A stretch of 46,374 nt of DNA from positions 1-46,374 of the forward strand of contig NZ_PJJJ01000025.1 of NCBI RefSeq assembly GCF_002929495.1, read 5' to 3'. This document shows positions 7,781-15,776 of the stretch, one piece after another. The stretch's first letter is position 1. Each line of letters starts with the position of its first letter. Position numbers and translations under genes: made by a program. Origin of the DNA: Cryobacterium sp. Y82 (GTDB lineage Bacteria > Actinomycetota > Actinomycetes > Actinomycetales > Microbacteriaceae). Under the pieces are notes generated by a model. The model saw only the letters and a program-made list of their open reading frames with translations, was not told where the DNA came from and did not search any database.

Positions 7781-8143
7781 GCGCATGCCTCAGCGGGACA
7801 TGACCCCGGAAAGCCCAGGCCTTACGAGCCGCCACAGAGAACATCAGCGGCACCCTCTCGCGACCCGAGGCCAAAGCGAATCCGGCCGGCGTCTCTACGA
7901 GTGGGGGCAACGGCTTCCAGGGCATAGCGGCCCGTCCACCCTCGCAGGCCGTCGAGGTGCGCGTGTGGTCGATCATGTGCTGCCCGCGGAGGTTCCTTGG
8001 CCGTCCCCCGCCTGATCAATCCGTGCAACGTTCGGCTCGCGGCTTCAAGCGACGTTCGGTCAAGGCCTCGACGGCTTGGAGGCTGAGCGCGTGACCGCGC
8101 CGTGCCTCCACGCCGTCAGCTCGCCGGGACGCGACCTCCGAGG
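7781..8143. other. Non-coding gap downstream of katG
   Basis: No credible gene was found in this 360-bp interval. A short dyad GACCTC-C-GAGGTC at 8130-8142, just after the katG stop, could help end transcription, but it lacks a T-run. Confidence 0.4.
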
Positions 8144-10456
8144 TCAGGCGGCCATCGCCCCGTAACGCTTGTGGCCCTTGATGTCGTAGCGGTCGAGCAT
8201 CATGACCTTCGACCAGACGCGGATGAATTCGCGGACGAACCGCTCTTGCCCGTCGCTGCCCGCGTAGGCGTCGGCGATCGACCGCAGTTGCGCGTTCGAG
8301 CCGAATACCAGGTCATTCCGGGAGGCCCTCCAGCGAGCCTCGCCGGTCGCCTGAACCCGACCAGTGAAGGTCATCGCGGTCTCGTCGTCCTTCGTCCAGA
8401 TGAGGTCGGTGTCGGTCAGATTCACGAGGAAGTCGGTCGTCAGGGCTCCGACGTGATCCGTGAGCACACCCACGTCGGACTCGTCCCAGTTGGTGCCGAG
8501 CACGCGGAGCCCGGCGTGCAGGACGGTCCACTCCGGTGCGGTGAGAGTGAACAGGTTCGCCTTGTCGAGGAATGCCGCCTCGGGCGCGACGCCCGGAGCA
8601 AACTCTTCGAAGCGCTCGGACACGAAGTTGCGGAACCCGTCCGCAATGGGTCGCAGCCACTCGAACATCTCGATGTCGGTCAACTCCTGCGTCGTGTCGA
8701 CACGGCCTGGCGTAAACGGCACGCTGGCGTCAGATCCTGCCGCCCGTGCCGCCTGCTCCACGGCGGCGCTGCCGGCGAGGACGATGAGGTCGGCGAGAGA
8801 CACCTTCCGTCCGCCCGACGTCGCCGTGAAAGCCGCCTGCACGTTCCGCAGCGCGTCGATGACTGGGACGGTGCGTCGGTTGACCGCCCAGTCTTTCTGC
8901 GGCGACAAGGCCAGGCGGGCACCGTTCGCCCCTCCGCGCTTGTCGCTGTCGCGGTAGGTCGAGGCGGCGGAGAACGCCGTGTAGACGAGGTCGGACACGG
9001 ACAGCCCGGTCGCCAGGACGGCTTCCTTGAGCGCTGCCACGTCGGCCTCGTCGAGTGAGGATCCTGCTGCGTCCGGGAGCGGGTCCTGCCAGAGCAGGTC
9101 GTCGGCGATGGTGACCTCCGGGCCAAGGTACCGGTGCTTCGGCCCCATGTCGCGGTGCGTGAGCTTGTACCAGGCCTTCGAGAACGCGAGGGTGAACAGA
9201 TCGAAGTCGGCTAGGAAACGCTCGCATATGGCCCGATACTCCGGGTCGACCTTGAGTGCGATGTCCGAGGTCATCATCATGAGAGGGTTCATCTGACCGG
9301 GTACGTGGGCGTCCGGAGTCTTCGGCGCCTCCGAGTCAGTCGGTGTCCACTGCAGCGCGCCGGCCGGGCTTTTCGTCTGCTCATAGTCGTACGCGAACAG
9401 GTTCTCGAGGTAGGTGTTGTCCCACTGTGTCGGGTTCGGAGACCAGCTGCCCTCGATGCCGTTGGTCGAAGTATGCTCGGCACTGCCGGTACCCACCGGG
9501 TTGTGCCAACCGAGCCCCATCGACTCGATCGGGGCTTTCTCGGGTGATGGTCCGATGTCGGATGCGGGTACCTGGCCGTGGCTCTTACCGAACGCGTGGC
9601 CACCGGCGATCAATGCCACCGTTTCCTCGTCGTTCATCGCCATCCGTGTGAACGTGATGCGAATGTCGCGTGCTGAGCCCAGCGGGTCGCCGTTCGAATA
9701 GGGCCCCTCAGGGTTGACGTAGATGAGCGCCTGGTGCGACGCGGCCAGGGGGCTCTGCAAGTCGTAGCCCGCGTCGCCGTTCTGACCATGCCAGCGTTCG
9801 TCGCGGCTCACCATCTCGTCAGGGCTCGCGACCGCGTGCGGGTTCCAGACCTCCGGGCCCCACCAGGTGCCGTCGTCCGGTTCCCACGCATCGAGTCGTC
9901 CACCACCGAAGCCGTACGTCGGCAGGCCCATCAACTCGAGGGAGCAGTTGCCGGTCAAGACCATCAGGTCGGCCCACGACAGAGCGTTGCCGTACTGGTG
10001 CTTGATCGGCTGTAGGAGTCGTCGTGATTTGTCGGTGTTGCCGTTGTCCCACCAGCTTCCGATTGGTGCGAACCGCTGCATCGCGGTGCCCGCTCCGCCA
10101 CGGCCGTCGGCAATGCGGTACGTGCCGGCGGCATGCCACGCCATTCGGATCATCTGTGGACCGTAGTTGCCGTAGTCCGCCGGCCACCAGTCGACCGATG
10201 TGGTGAGCAGTCGCTTGATGTCCGACTTGAGCGTCGTGAAGTCGATCGTTGCGAAGGCCGCCGCGTAGTCGAAGTCCGCGCCGAGCGGGTCGGCGTCTAC
10301 GCCGTTCCGGTGGAGAAGCTCAACCCGGAGACGCTGCGGGTACCAACTGTCCAGGGTCGGCGACTGACCGAAGGTGCCACCGAGGTGGTCGCCACCTGCT
10401 GGCAGCGCACCGCTCATATGGAAACTGCATGTGTTGGTCTGGTCGTCAGTACCCAT
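8144..10456 (-). CDS. katG: Catalase-peroxidase KatG
   Basis: A 770-residue bifunctional haem catalase-peroxidase that destroys hydrogen peroxide in the cytosol. The distal haem site [16 protein letters not shown] supplies Arg104, Trp107 and His108. The cross-linked Trp-Tyr-Met adduct is intact: Trp107, Tyr246 in [10 protein letters not shown] and Met272 in TRMAMNDE. The proximal ligand is His287 in [14 protein letters not shown]. Length and the second, haem-less duplicate domain (about 430-760) match full-length enzymes. The C-terminus ends [13 protein letters not shown], an unusual extension. No furA-type repressor gene is next to it, unlike in many actinobacteria. The same-strand gene upstream is a GNAT, 420 bp away. 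It is the only large gene in the repeat-bounded array. Confidence 0.96.
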   Translation of the reverse strand: MGTDDQTNTCSFHMSGALPAGGDHLGGTFGQSPTLDSWYPQRLRVELLHRNGVDADPLGADFDYAAAFATIDFTTLKSDIKRLLTTSVDWWPADYGNYGPQMIRMAWHAAGTYRIADGRGGAGTAMQRFAPIGSWWDNGNTDKSRRLLQPIKHQYGNALSWADLMVLTGNCSLELMGLPTYGFGGGRLDAWEPDDGTWWGPEVWNPHAVASPDEMVSRDERWHGQNGDAGYDLQSPLAASHQALIYVNPEGPYSNGDPLGSARDIRITFTRMAMNDEETVALIAGGHAFGKSHGQVPASDIGPSPEKAPIESMGLGWHNPVGTGSAEHTSTNGIEGSWSPNPTQWDNTYLENLFAYDYEQTKSPAGALQWTPTDSEAPKTPDAHVPGQMNPLMMMTSDIALKVDPEYRAICERFLADFDLFTLAFSKAWYKLTHRDMGPKHRYLGPEVTIADDLLWQDPLPDAAGSSLDEADVAALKEAVLATGLSVSDLVYTAFSAASTYRDSDKRGGANGARLALSPQKDWAVNRRTVPVIDALRNVQAAFTATSGGRKVSLADLIVLAGSAAVEQAARAAGSDASVPFTPGRVDTTQELTDIEMFEWLRPIADGFRNFVSERFEEFAPGVAPEAAFLDKANLFTLTAPEWTVLHAGLRVLGTNWDESDVGVLTDHVGALTTDFLVNLTDTDLIWTKDDETAMTFTGRVQATGEARWRASRNDLVFGSNAQLRSIADAYAGSDGQERFVREFIRVWSKVMMLDRYDIKGHKRYGAMAA

Positions 10457-10518
10457 TGATGCTCCCTGTGTGCTTTAGCTGGATGAGAAACGGTGTCGTC
10501 GGGGTCACAATTTAACGA

Positions 10519-10690
10519 TTAGCCGCCGCATCGCAGCGGCGTCAATTTGTGGTGCAGCGATGCTTCGACGCTGCTGTGAGGCGGTGCGTCGCGGGCTGCC
10601 GACGTGACGGGAAGCCCGATAGAGAGAGCGTATTCCCGCAAGGTGCGCGTGGCCTGCCAAGAAAGTGACTGACTTCTAGACGGCGGTGGT
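10519..10690 (-). pseudogene. Possible Lsr2 C-terminal domain relic
   Basis: The leftward frame contains TRTLREYALSIGLPVTSAAR followed by PHSSVEASLHHKL, which resembles the DNA-binding tail of Lsr2 (R-x-W-A, G-x-x-V-x-x-R-G-R, V-x-A-Y-x). The key RGR is degraded to ARD, no start belongs to it, and no N-terminal dimerisation domain is present. The match rests on spacing and a few residues and could be chance. The rest of 10457-10877 holds nothing recognised. Confidence 0.25.
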
Positions 10691-10877
10691 GCGGTGGCCG
10701 AGCGCACGACGGCCAAACCAAATAAAGCCTTGCGCCGATTGCTGCGGTGCGGGCGGTGCGAAGCCCGGTGAAACGACGCCGGAGGATGGGGGCTGTCGAG
10801 AGCTTGATTTCCGCGAATCGTGTTCCGCTCGCGGTGACCTGGGAGCACCCCCGCCAGAGGCTCCTAGTGGGGAACGG

Positions 10878-11399
10878 TTATCGGGGCAGCTCATCAGTCA
10901 GGTCGAAGTTCATTTGAATACGCCGGCCGTACCCAAGTCCTCGCTGTTGCTCTGCCGCTGACAGATCACGAAGAAAATCAGAATCGGGATCACGCTCGAT
11001 GAAACCACAGCTCAAGTGGAAGGGCGCATTCCATGGAACGTCCGTGAACGTTCGCAAGGTAACCCGTTTGCATCCGCGCAGTCGTGATTCGCTCTTGACT
11101 GCCTCGACGAGCGCGCGCCCATGCCCGCGGTGTGCCGCCGACGGCATGACCGACAGCTGCTCGAGATGACTGCTGCCAGGGACTTCGAGGACATGGGCAA
11201 ACCCGATCGGGTCCGATCCCGGATTTTCGCTGGCTACGAGGATGAAGCCACTCTGCAGTGAGGGCGTCGTATAGGAAGGAGCAGGCCGCCAGTCGACTAT
11301 CGAGAACACGGTCGCGAACAGCGCATCTGCTTCATTCTCGATTGCTTCAAGAAACTCCAGGTCGTCGGCCGTCGCCTGTCGCACAAAAGTCCTCCACAT
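10878..11399 (-). CDS. GNAT-family N-acetyltransferase
   Basis: A 173-residue GNAT protein. It begins VRQATADDLEFLEAIENEAD, a typical first strand-helix. Motif A is SVMPSAAHRGHGRALVEAVK (about residues 84-103), with the R-G-H-G-R-A loop for acetyl-CoA, followed by CKRVTLRTFTDVPWNAPFHLSCGFIE, motif B with the W-N-x-P-F signature common to a subset of actinobacterial GNATs. The acceptor is unknown. It could be co-directional with katG but lies 420 bp upstream, so joint transcription is uncertain. Repeat f lies ~100 bp upstream of its start, in the divergent gap with the VOC gene. Confidence 0.87.
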   Translation of the reverse strand: MWRTFVRQATADDLEFLEAIENEADALFATVFSIVDWRPAPSYTTPSLQSGFILVASENPGSDPIGFAHVLEVPGSSHLEQLSVMPSAAHRGHGRALVEAVKSESRLRGCKRVTLRTFTDVPWNAPFHLSCGFIERDPDSDFLRDLSAAEQQRGLGYGRRIQMNFDLTDELPR

Positions 11400-11493
11400 G
11401 ACTCAGAATGTAGCTTGACGAAGGGTGCCGTAAGCCGGACCTCCAGCGCGACAGGTCTGCGGCCAATCCACCCACCGGCGTTGCGCGAAGACG

Positions 11494-11523
11494 CTATGTC
11501 ACTTGGGAACCTTTAGCGGGACG
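11494..11523 (+). repeat. Island palindromic repeat, copy f
   Basis: Centre AA at 11508-11509, left side TATGTCACTTGGG, right arm CCTTTAGCGGGACG with the GCGGGACG end intact. It sits between two divergent genes, so it cannot be a simple gene-end terminator. Confidence 0.7.
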
Positions 11524-11621
11524 CGGAGGCGTCCGGATAGGGGATCCTTCTACTGCACAGATACACGAACACGACTAGCGATGCCTGACGTCGTTGGTCC
11601 CGGCTCGGTAGTGTGATCGCT

Positions 11622-11993
11622 ATGTCAAGTGGAATCCGTTACAGCTCGACGACGTTGGCTTGCCCCGATCCAGCGGCCTTAGCTGCGTTCTACGCAGACC
11701 TCACAGATGGAGAGGTAACTTTCGTCCACGAGGAGGAGTGGGCAACGATGCGCAGTGTGGGAGCTCGGCTGGAGTTCATGGGAGTGAGTGACTACCGGGC
11801 GCCACGCTGGCCCGAGGACCCATCGCTCGTCCATATCGACTTCTTTGTAGACGATCTCGAAGAGGCAGGGGCGCGGGCTGTGCGCTCCGGAGCCCGCCGT
11901 TTTGACCACCAGCCGAATGCCGCCCATTGTCTCGTTTTCGCAGATCCCGCTGGCCACCCATTCTGCCTCTCACTGATCGACGAAGTCGGCTGA
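11622..11993 (+). CDS. VOC-superfamily (glyoxalase-like) protein
   Basis: A 123-residue protein with one vicinal-oxygen-chelate module pair. TTLACPDPAALAAFYADLTDG is the opening beta-alpha unit, ARLEFMGVSDYRAPRWPED leads to PSLVHIDFFVDDLEEAGARA, and it ends VFADPAGHPFCLSLI, the usual metal-site Glu being replaced by a cysteine-containing end. His in LVHIDFF is a plausible metal ligand. Relatives include bleomycin-resistance and glyoxalase-like dimers; the substrate is unknown. The ATG at 11622 is preferred over a GTG 9 bp upstream because the family starts near it. It is a single-gene module between repeats f and g. Confidence 0.85.
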   Translation: MSSGIRYSSTTLACPDPAALAAFYADLTDGEVTFVHEEEWATMRSVGARLEFMGVSDYRAPRWPEDPSLVHIDFFVDDLEEAGARAVRSGARRFDHQPNAAHCLVFADPAGHPFCLSLIDEVG

Positions 11994-12015
11994 TTCGCCC
12001 GGGCAGCAGGGCAGC

Positions 12016-12420
12016 TCACACCACGACTCGAAAACTGACTGGCACCGTCCCAATAGCCGAACCCCCCACGGGACCTGCTACGTCACGGTGATTGATTCGC
12101 TGGTTGTCGTCAGTCGCGGTGAAGCCATGAGCTGCTGCTTCACCTTTGATCACGGCCATGGAGAGTTTGCCGAGCCCGTGCCCACGCGCATGGTCTCGTA
12201 TGAACAGGCAATCCATGTTCAGAAACTCGCTTGCCTGCCAGGTCGAGAGCTCCGCGGTGACGGTCGAATACCCCACGAGACCTCCGGCGTGCGAGGCGCC
12301 AACGAAGCGTCGCAGACGTGATGGCGGGGTGCCAAAGAGGAGGGGCGCAAGTCGAATTGCGAGGTCGGAGGGAAGCGACCCTCCGTTTTCGTATGCTGCG
12401 TGTTCGTAGATCATCGGCAC
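12016..12420 (-). pseudogene. GNAT acetyltransferase, start lost and C-terminus truncated
   Basis: The middle is a clear GNAT: MIYEHAAYENGG near the start, SEFLNMDCLFIRDHARGHGLGK with the motif A loop, and AVIKGEAAAHGF after it. Upstream in frame, the codons read RPAEPEDLDEI, the usual family N-terminus, but an in-frame TGA (12457-12459) lies where the start should be, leaving only a GTG at 12420. After EAAAHGF the conserved C-terminal ~40 residues (motif B) are absent. The frame instead runs through palindromic repeat g (QRINHRDVAGPVGGS). Truncation at the repeat suggests recombination there removed the 3' end. It probably yields no active enzyme. Confidence 0.7.
12063..12087 (+). repeat. 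Island palindromic repeat, copy g
   Basis: The most decayed copy: CACGGGACCTGCTACGTCAC, with one A of the AA centre lost (single A at 12073). It overlaps the truncated 3' end of the leftward GNAT frame and follows the VOC gene by ~70 bp. Confidence 0.45.
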
Positions 12421-12480
12421 GATTTCGTCCAGATCCTCCGGCTCTGCGGGACGATGTCAGACGAATGGCGCTGCGGGGTT

Positions 12481-12924
12481 TTAGCACTCACAGCTGATCT
12501 CGTTCAGCGGTGCCGTAAGGGCGTCTCTCGCCCGAACTATCGGACCGTGATCGTTTTCGGCGGGGTATCCCTCTCGTGCCCAGTACTCGTATCCGCCGAT
12601 CATCTCTTTGACTTGGTAGCCGAGGGTGGCGAAGGCGAGAGTTGCCCGGGTCGAGCCGTTACATCCGGGGCCCCAGCAATACACAACGACCGGGGTGCTG
12701 ATGGGGATGCTGGCTAACGCTTGGGTGGCGATGCTGCCAGTGGGTATGTGGAGCGCACCAGTGATGCGGCCTTGCCGCCAGCTTGCATCCCCACGGGAAT
12801 CGATCAGCACGAACGAGGTTCCGTTGACGAAATCAGCATGCACATCGGAGGGGTCGGTTTCGAAGGAGAGTTTGCCGGCGAAGTGAACGATGGCCGGGTC
12901 CATCAAAACGGGAGTTGTTGTCAT
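12481..12924 (-). CDS. Single-domain rhodanese-like sulfurtransferase
   Basis: A 147-residue protein with one rhodanese domain. FVLIDSRGDASWRQGRITGALHIP is the conserved front part, the active loop is YCWGPGCNGSTRAT with two cysteines, and KEMIGGYEYWAREGYP closes the domain. The first loop Cys is the likely persulfide carrier. The family moves sulfur from thiosulfate or persulfides to acceptors. The ATG at 12924 (MTTTPVLMDP) fits better than a start 45 bp upstream. It is divergent from an Lrp/AsnC regulator whose start is 95 bp away; this pairing is common, and the regulator probably controls the gene. It ends ESCEC-like (EISCEC) with two further cysteines. Confidence 0.88.
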   Translation of the reverse strand: MTTTPVLMDPAIVHFAGKLSFETDPSDVHADFVNGTSFVLIDSRGDASWRQGRITGALHIPTGSIATQALASIPISTPVVVYCWGPGCNGSTRATLAFATLGYQVKEMIGGYEYWAREGYPAENDHGPIVRARDALTAPLNEISCEC

Positions 12925-13018
12925 GAAAGATGAAGATACGGGGAAATAACCACTATCTAAAGAGATCAATCACGGCATTGTGGCCTCGCATCGGTAATTG
13001 TGCAGGCAGTATTGCCAG

Positions 13019-13495
13019 ATGACCGCAATATCTTCTTTCGGGCTCGACAAGGTCGATACCGATATCCTTTCCGCTCTCCAGGCGGACGGACGACAGACCA
13101 TCGCCCAGCTCAGCCGTGTTCTCAACATGTCCAACAGTGCGGTTGCCGAGCGGGTGAGACGCTTGGAAGAAAGCGGCGTGATCAGCGGCTACAGCGCCGT
13201 GGTGGATGCGTCCAGGCTCGGGTTTACGATCATGGCCTACCTTCGTTTGCGCTACCCGAGCAGCATCTACGAACCGCTCCACACCTTGCTGGCCGAAATC
13301 CCAGAGGTCATCGAGGCCCATCATGTGACCGGCGAGGACTGTTTCATCATGAAGGTTGTCGCCACATCCATGCAGCACCTCGAACAAGTCAGCGGCCGCA
13401 TCGGAACCCTCGGCAGCGTGACCACCAGCGTGGTCTACTCCAGCCCCCTACAACCGCGACCGCTGCTGCCACCTACGAGCAAACCGACCAAGTAA
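13019..13495 (+). CDS. Lrp/AsnC-family transcriptional regulator
   Basis: A 158-residue regulator. The N-terminal winged helix-turn-helix (about 10-65) reads LDKVDTDILSALQADGRQTI, then MSNSAVAERVRRLEESGVI for the recognition helix. The C-terminal RAM/AsnC_trans_reg domain contains IMAYLRLRY, EVIEAHHVTGEDCFIMKV and the closing TTSVVYSSP strand. Such proteins form octamers that respond to amino acids or sulfur compounds. The ATG at 13019 (MTAISSFGL) is preferred; a GTG 21 bp earlier is less typical. It is divergent from the rhodanese gene, and the 95-bp intergenic region should hold a shared operator. Repeat h lies 50 bp after the stop. Confidence 0.9.
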   Translation: MTAISSFGLDKVDTDILSALQADGRQTIAQLSRVLNMSNSAVAERVRRLEESGVISGYSAVVDASRLGFTIMAYLRLRYPSSIYEPLHTLLAEIPEVIEAHHVTGEDCFIMKVVATSMQHLEQVSGRIGTLGSVTTSVVYSSPLQPRPLLPPTSKPTK

Positions 13496-13544
13496 GGGAA
13501 GGAGCCGCCCGCAAGACGGACGGCGACCGGGACACGCGAACAGT

Positions 13545-13574
13545 CGATCCGCAAGGGGAACCCCTATTGGGACG
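13545..13574 (+). repeat. Island palindromic repeat, copy h
   Basis: Centre AA at 13559-13560, left arm TCCGCAAGGGG, right arm CCCCTATTGGGACGC. The inner eight bases form a perfect dyad. It separates the Lrp gene from the next sigma operon. Confidence 0.75.
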
Positions 13575-13686
13575 CTTTGACTTGGTTTCTCGCGAGTGCC
13601 GCGTGGAGTGCTTTCTTTCCGCGACGACGTTTGACATTCGTGTCAGAGAAAGGGAACTCGGATGAGCCGAGTGGACAATATTAGGT

Positions 13687-14283
13687 GTGGACCATTCGGA
13701 GGACGTGAGCGAGGGCGCACTGTGGTTGCGCGCGGTCGCCGACGATCCTGAAGCGTTCGGGCGAGTCTTTGAACTTCACGCGGATCGCGTCTTCGGCCAC
13801 AGCCTTCGACTGACAGGGTCGCGCGCCGACGCCGATGATGTGACCGCCATTGCCTTTCTCACAGCCTGGAAGCGCCGCCGGTCCGTTCGCGTAGTGGACG
13901 CATCGATCATCGGTTGGCTCCTCGTAACGGCCACCCACACGGCCCGCAATCTGGCCCGTTCCCGGCGGCGCCAACACCTGGTTCTTGCCAGACTCCCTGC
14001 ACCTCGAGACGCCGACGATTTCGCGGAAGCTACCGGCCAACGTCTCGACGCTCAATCGCCCCGAACTGGCGTCCGGAAGGCATTCTCCCGGTTGAGTCCA
14101 CGGGACCAGGACGTCCTAGCCTTGTGCGTCCTTGAGGACATGTCGATGGCCCAGGCTGCGTTGGCCTTGGGAATCCCGGTCGGCACGGTGAAATCCCGAC
14201 TCGCCCGAGCCAAAGGCCGACTTGCCCTCGGGGTTAGCGGTGCAGCACCGACTCCGCGCGTGCAGCCAGAAGGGACTGCCTGA
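13687..14283 (+). CDS. ECF-type sigma factor
   Basis: A sigma-70-like protein of about 190-198 residues. Region 2 reads FGRVFELHADRVFGHSLRLTG, then ADADDVTAIAFLTAWKRR. Region 4 reads LCVLEDMSMAQAALALGIPV, then GTVKSRLARAKGRLA. The start is uncertain: GTG at 13687 or the in-frame GTG at 13705, which sits only 2 bp after a GGAGG. It is followed after 2 bp by a membrane protein, so the two are one operon. A small hairpin, ACTCGG/CCGAGT, precedes the gene near 13657-13673. This is the third ECF module of the array; its regulon is unknown. Confidence 0.87.
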   Translation: MDHSEDVSEGALWLRAVADDPEAFGRVFELHADRVFGHSLRLTGSRADADDVTAIAFLTAWKRRRSVRVVDASIIGWLLVTATHTARNLARSRRRQHLVLARLPAPRDADDFAEATGQRLDAQSPRTGVRKAFSRLSPRDQDVLALCVLEDMSMAQAALALGIPVGTVKSRLARAKGRLALGVSGAAPTPRVQPEGTA

Positions 14284-14285
14284 TC

Positions 14286-14819
14286 ATGAACGACGACAAC
14301 TTGTTCCCGGAACGCAAAACCCAAATGAGGAACTTCCTTGTCGCTGAAGCGCAAGGTTCGCTTCCTCAGGAGAAGCATCCCGTGACTCGAAGAGGGCGCG
14401 CAATCCGCTGGACTGCGCTGATCCTCCTGATCGCGGCCGTCGGAACAGGCGGAACGGCGACGGCACTGAACTACGGGACCCTGTTCTACACGCCCTCGGC
14501 CACTCCTGGCGGAAAGGCCACACTCGGGCCGGTTCCGGATTGGCCTGTCAACGCAAACGGTCAAACGTTCGGTGTCCAAGGAAGCAGCGCGATCGCCCCC
14601 GACCTCATCCTCGTCCAAACCCTCGATATGCAGTCGGGCTACGTGTATTCCAAAGACCTTGAAGCCGCTGAAGGCTCGAACCTGAAGTCACCCGAGGAAG
14701 CGATCGAGTGGACGAATGCGCATGAAGGAACCTACGTCGACATTTTGGCCTACGCATCGGACGGCACCACAGTGATTGGCGTATTCCGGATCGGATCCGG
14801 CAGACCCTTCACCCCCTAA
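14286..14819 (+). CDS. Single-pass membrane protein, probable anti-sigma partner
   Basis: A 177-residue protein with a basic cytoplasmic N-terminus (about 1-40, RKTQMRNFLVAEAQGS), one membrane helix at about 41-61 (RWTALILLIAAVGTGGTATAL), and an outer domain without cysteines. It starts 2 bp after the ECF sigma gene, the classical place of an anti-sigma factor. No known anti-sigma domain such as zf-HC2 is visible, so the role is inferred from position and topology. Its TAA stop (14817-14819) lies inside the left arm of palindromic repeat i, so the 3' end of the gene and the repeat are fused. Confidence 0.72.
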   Translation: MNDDNLFPERKTQMRNFLVAEAQGSLPQEKHPVTRRGRAIRWTALILLIAAVGTGGTATALNYGTLFYTPSATPGGKATLGPVPDWPVNANGQTFGVQGSSAIAPDLILVQTLDMQSGYVYSKDLEAAEGSNLKSPEEAIEWTNAHEGTYVDILAYASDGTTVIGVFRIGSGRPFTP

Positions 14820-14845
14820 CCGCAAGGGGAACCCCTTGCGGGACG
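14816..14845 (+). repeat. Island palindromic repeat, copy i (most perfect)
   Basis: Centre AA at 14830-14831 with ten-base perfect arms, CCGCAAGGGG and CCCCTTGCGG, followed by GACG. No T-run follows, and other copies do not keep base pairing, so a role as transcription terminator alone is unlikely. It is the last copy seen in the window. Confidence 0.8.
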
Positions 14846-14978
14846 ACGTGGGTCAAGCCGGTCCGAGGACAGATGTTGAGCCAAAGCCGTGGGTCCAGCA
14901 GTCGCGTTCGACTAGGCAGCAGCCGCATAAAATGCGGTGAGAGGCCGATTCCCTGGCCACCCGATCCAGGAGACTATT

Positions 14979-15164
14979 ATGCGAGAAACGCTAGTATTTC
15001 AGGGCATCCTGACACTCATTGGGATTGCGTTTGTGGTCGCTGGGATTGGCTATTTGTCGACGAGCACGCCACTGGGAATTTTCGGCACTGTCGGTGGACT
15101 GCTCATAATCGCCGGAGCGGTCAAAATAGCCGTGCGCAACAAGCGAGCGCAAGAACGACGGTAA
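14979..15164 (+). CDS. Small two-helix membrane protein
   Basis: A 61-residue protein with two hydrophobic segments, at about 6-24 (FQGILTLIGIAFVVAGIGY) and 30-48 (LGIFGTVGGLLIIAGAVKI), and a basic tail, RNKRAQERR. An AGGAG ribosome site lies 6 bp before the ATG at 14979, which supports this start over a longer frame from 14937. No family was recognised. Its place directly after the last palindromic repeat makes it a candidate tenth module of the array. Confidence 0.6.
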   Translation: MRETLVFQGILTLIGIAFVVAGIGYLSTSTPLGIFGTVGGLLIIAGAVKIAVRNKRAQERR

Positions 15165-15341
15165 TTCGAACTCCCAAAGGCTGGCAGCGAAGACCACGGT
15201 GACCAAGAGTGCGCCCGTATGCGGAACGTCCTACGGAATCGCGTGCTAGATGCCCCCTCGGGTGGATTTGTTGGGGTCGCGGGGCACAATTCCTGTCGCG
15301 GTCCAGAAGCTGTCCCGCAGCCGCTGCGCCGCACGGTAGAC

Positions 15342-15661
15342 ACGGAAATTGCCGACGCGGTCAGGACCGCGGCAGCGTTTTCACGTCGACCGAGTTCCGG
15401 GAGCTGGTGACCAGCCTCTGGTTACGCTCCTCGATGGGCCGCCCGGCGTGTTGGCACAACAGTTTGGCCGAAAGCTTTTCTCGATGCTCAAGAACGAACG
15501 CGTTTACCGCACCGCATACGCGACGAAATCGCAAGCCCGCAGCGATGTCATCCGGTATGTAGAAGGCTTCCACAACAGCCGACGCCAGCACTCCGCGCCG
15601 GGTTTCCGCCGACTTTAGTGACGTCCACTATGGTTATCAACAGCCAACATTGGCAACGCAG
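15342..15661 (+). pseudogene. IS3-family transposase tail, frameshifted
   Basis: Three successive frames carry the end of an IS3-type OrfB (DDE integrase). Visible are QDRGSVFTSTEFREL with the catalytic-core DRGS, then SMLKNERVYRTAYATKSQ and VIRYVEGFHNSRRQHS, then DVHYGYQQP. The catalytic Glu region is disturbed by frameshifts, and the first ~190 residues of OrfB, all of OrfA and the left inverted repeat are missing. It cannot transpose. It shows that an insertion sequence once landed next to the right end of the repeat array and was later mostly deleted. Confidence 0.75.
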
Positions 15662-15776
15662 AAGAATCCACTAATTCCGCTGTCCGAAATGCCCGCAGCA
15701 ACTCACGCGGGTAGACAAGGGGGACCGTCGCCGTGCCGACGTCTTCGGGTGGCCGTATCAGTAACGGATGGGTGTG

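Noticed and set aside
8102..9058. A 318-residue rightward open frame inside katG
   Set aside because: It is antisense to katG, with low-complexity Arg/Val-rich sequence and no ribosome site.
2210..14845. The palindromes as classical integron attC sites
   Set aside because: No GTTRRRY/RYYYAAC core sites, no paired inner boxes of attC type, and no tyrosine integron integrase in the window. The symmetric AA-centred form differs from attC.
2210..14845. The palindromes as ordinary intrinsic terminators
   Set aside because: Several copies lie between divergent promoters (c, f), arms in a, b and f do not pair well, no T-run follows, and the loop bases are the most conserved part.
2210..14845. The palindromes as a CRISPR array
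   Set aside because: Spacing is 0.5-4 kb with whole operons between copies, sequences diverge, and no cas genes are present.
15670..15715. A tenth palindrome copy (CCCGC ... GCGGG)
   Set aside because: The spacer between arms is 10 instead of 14 bases and the GGGAACC core is missing.
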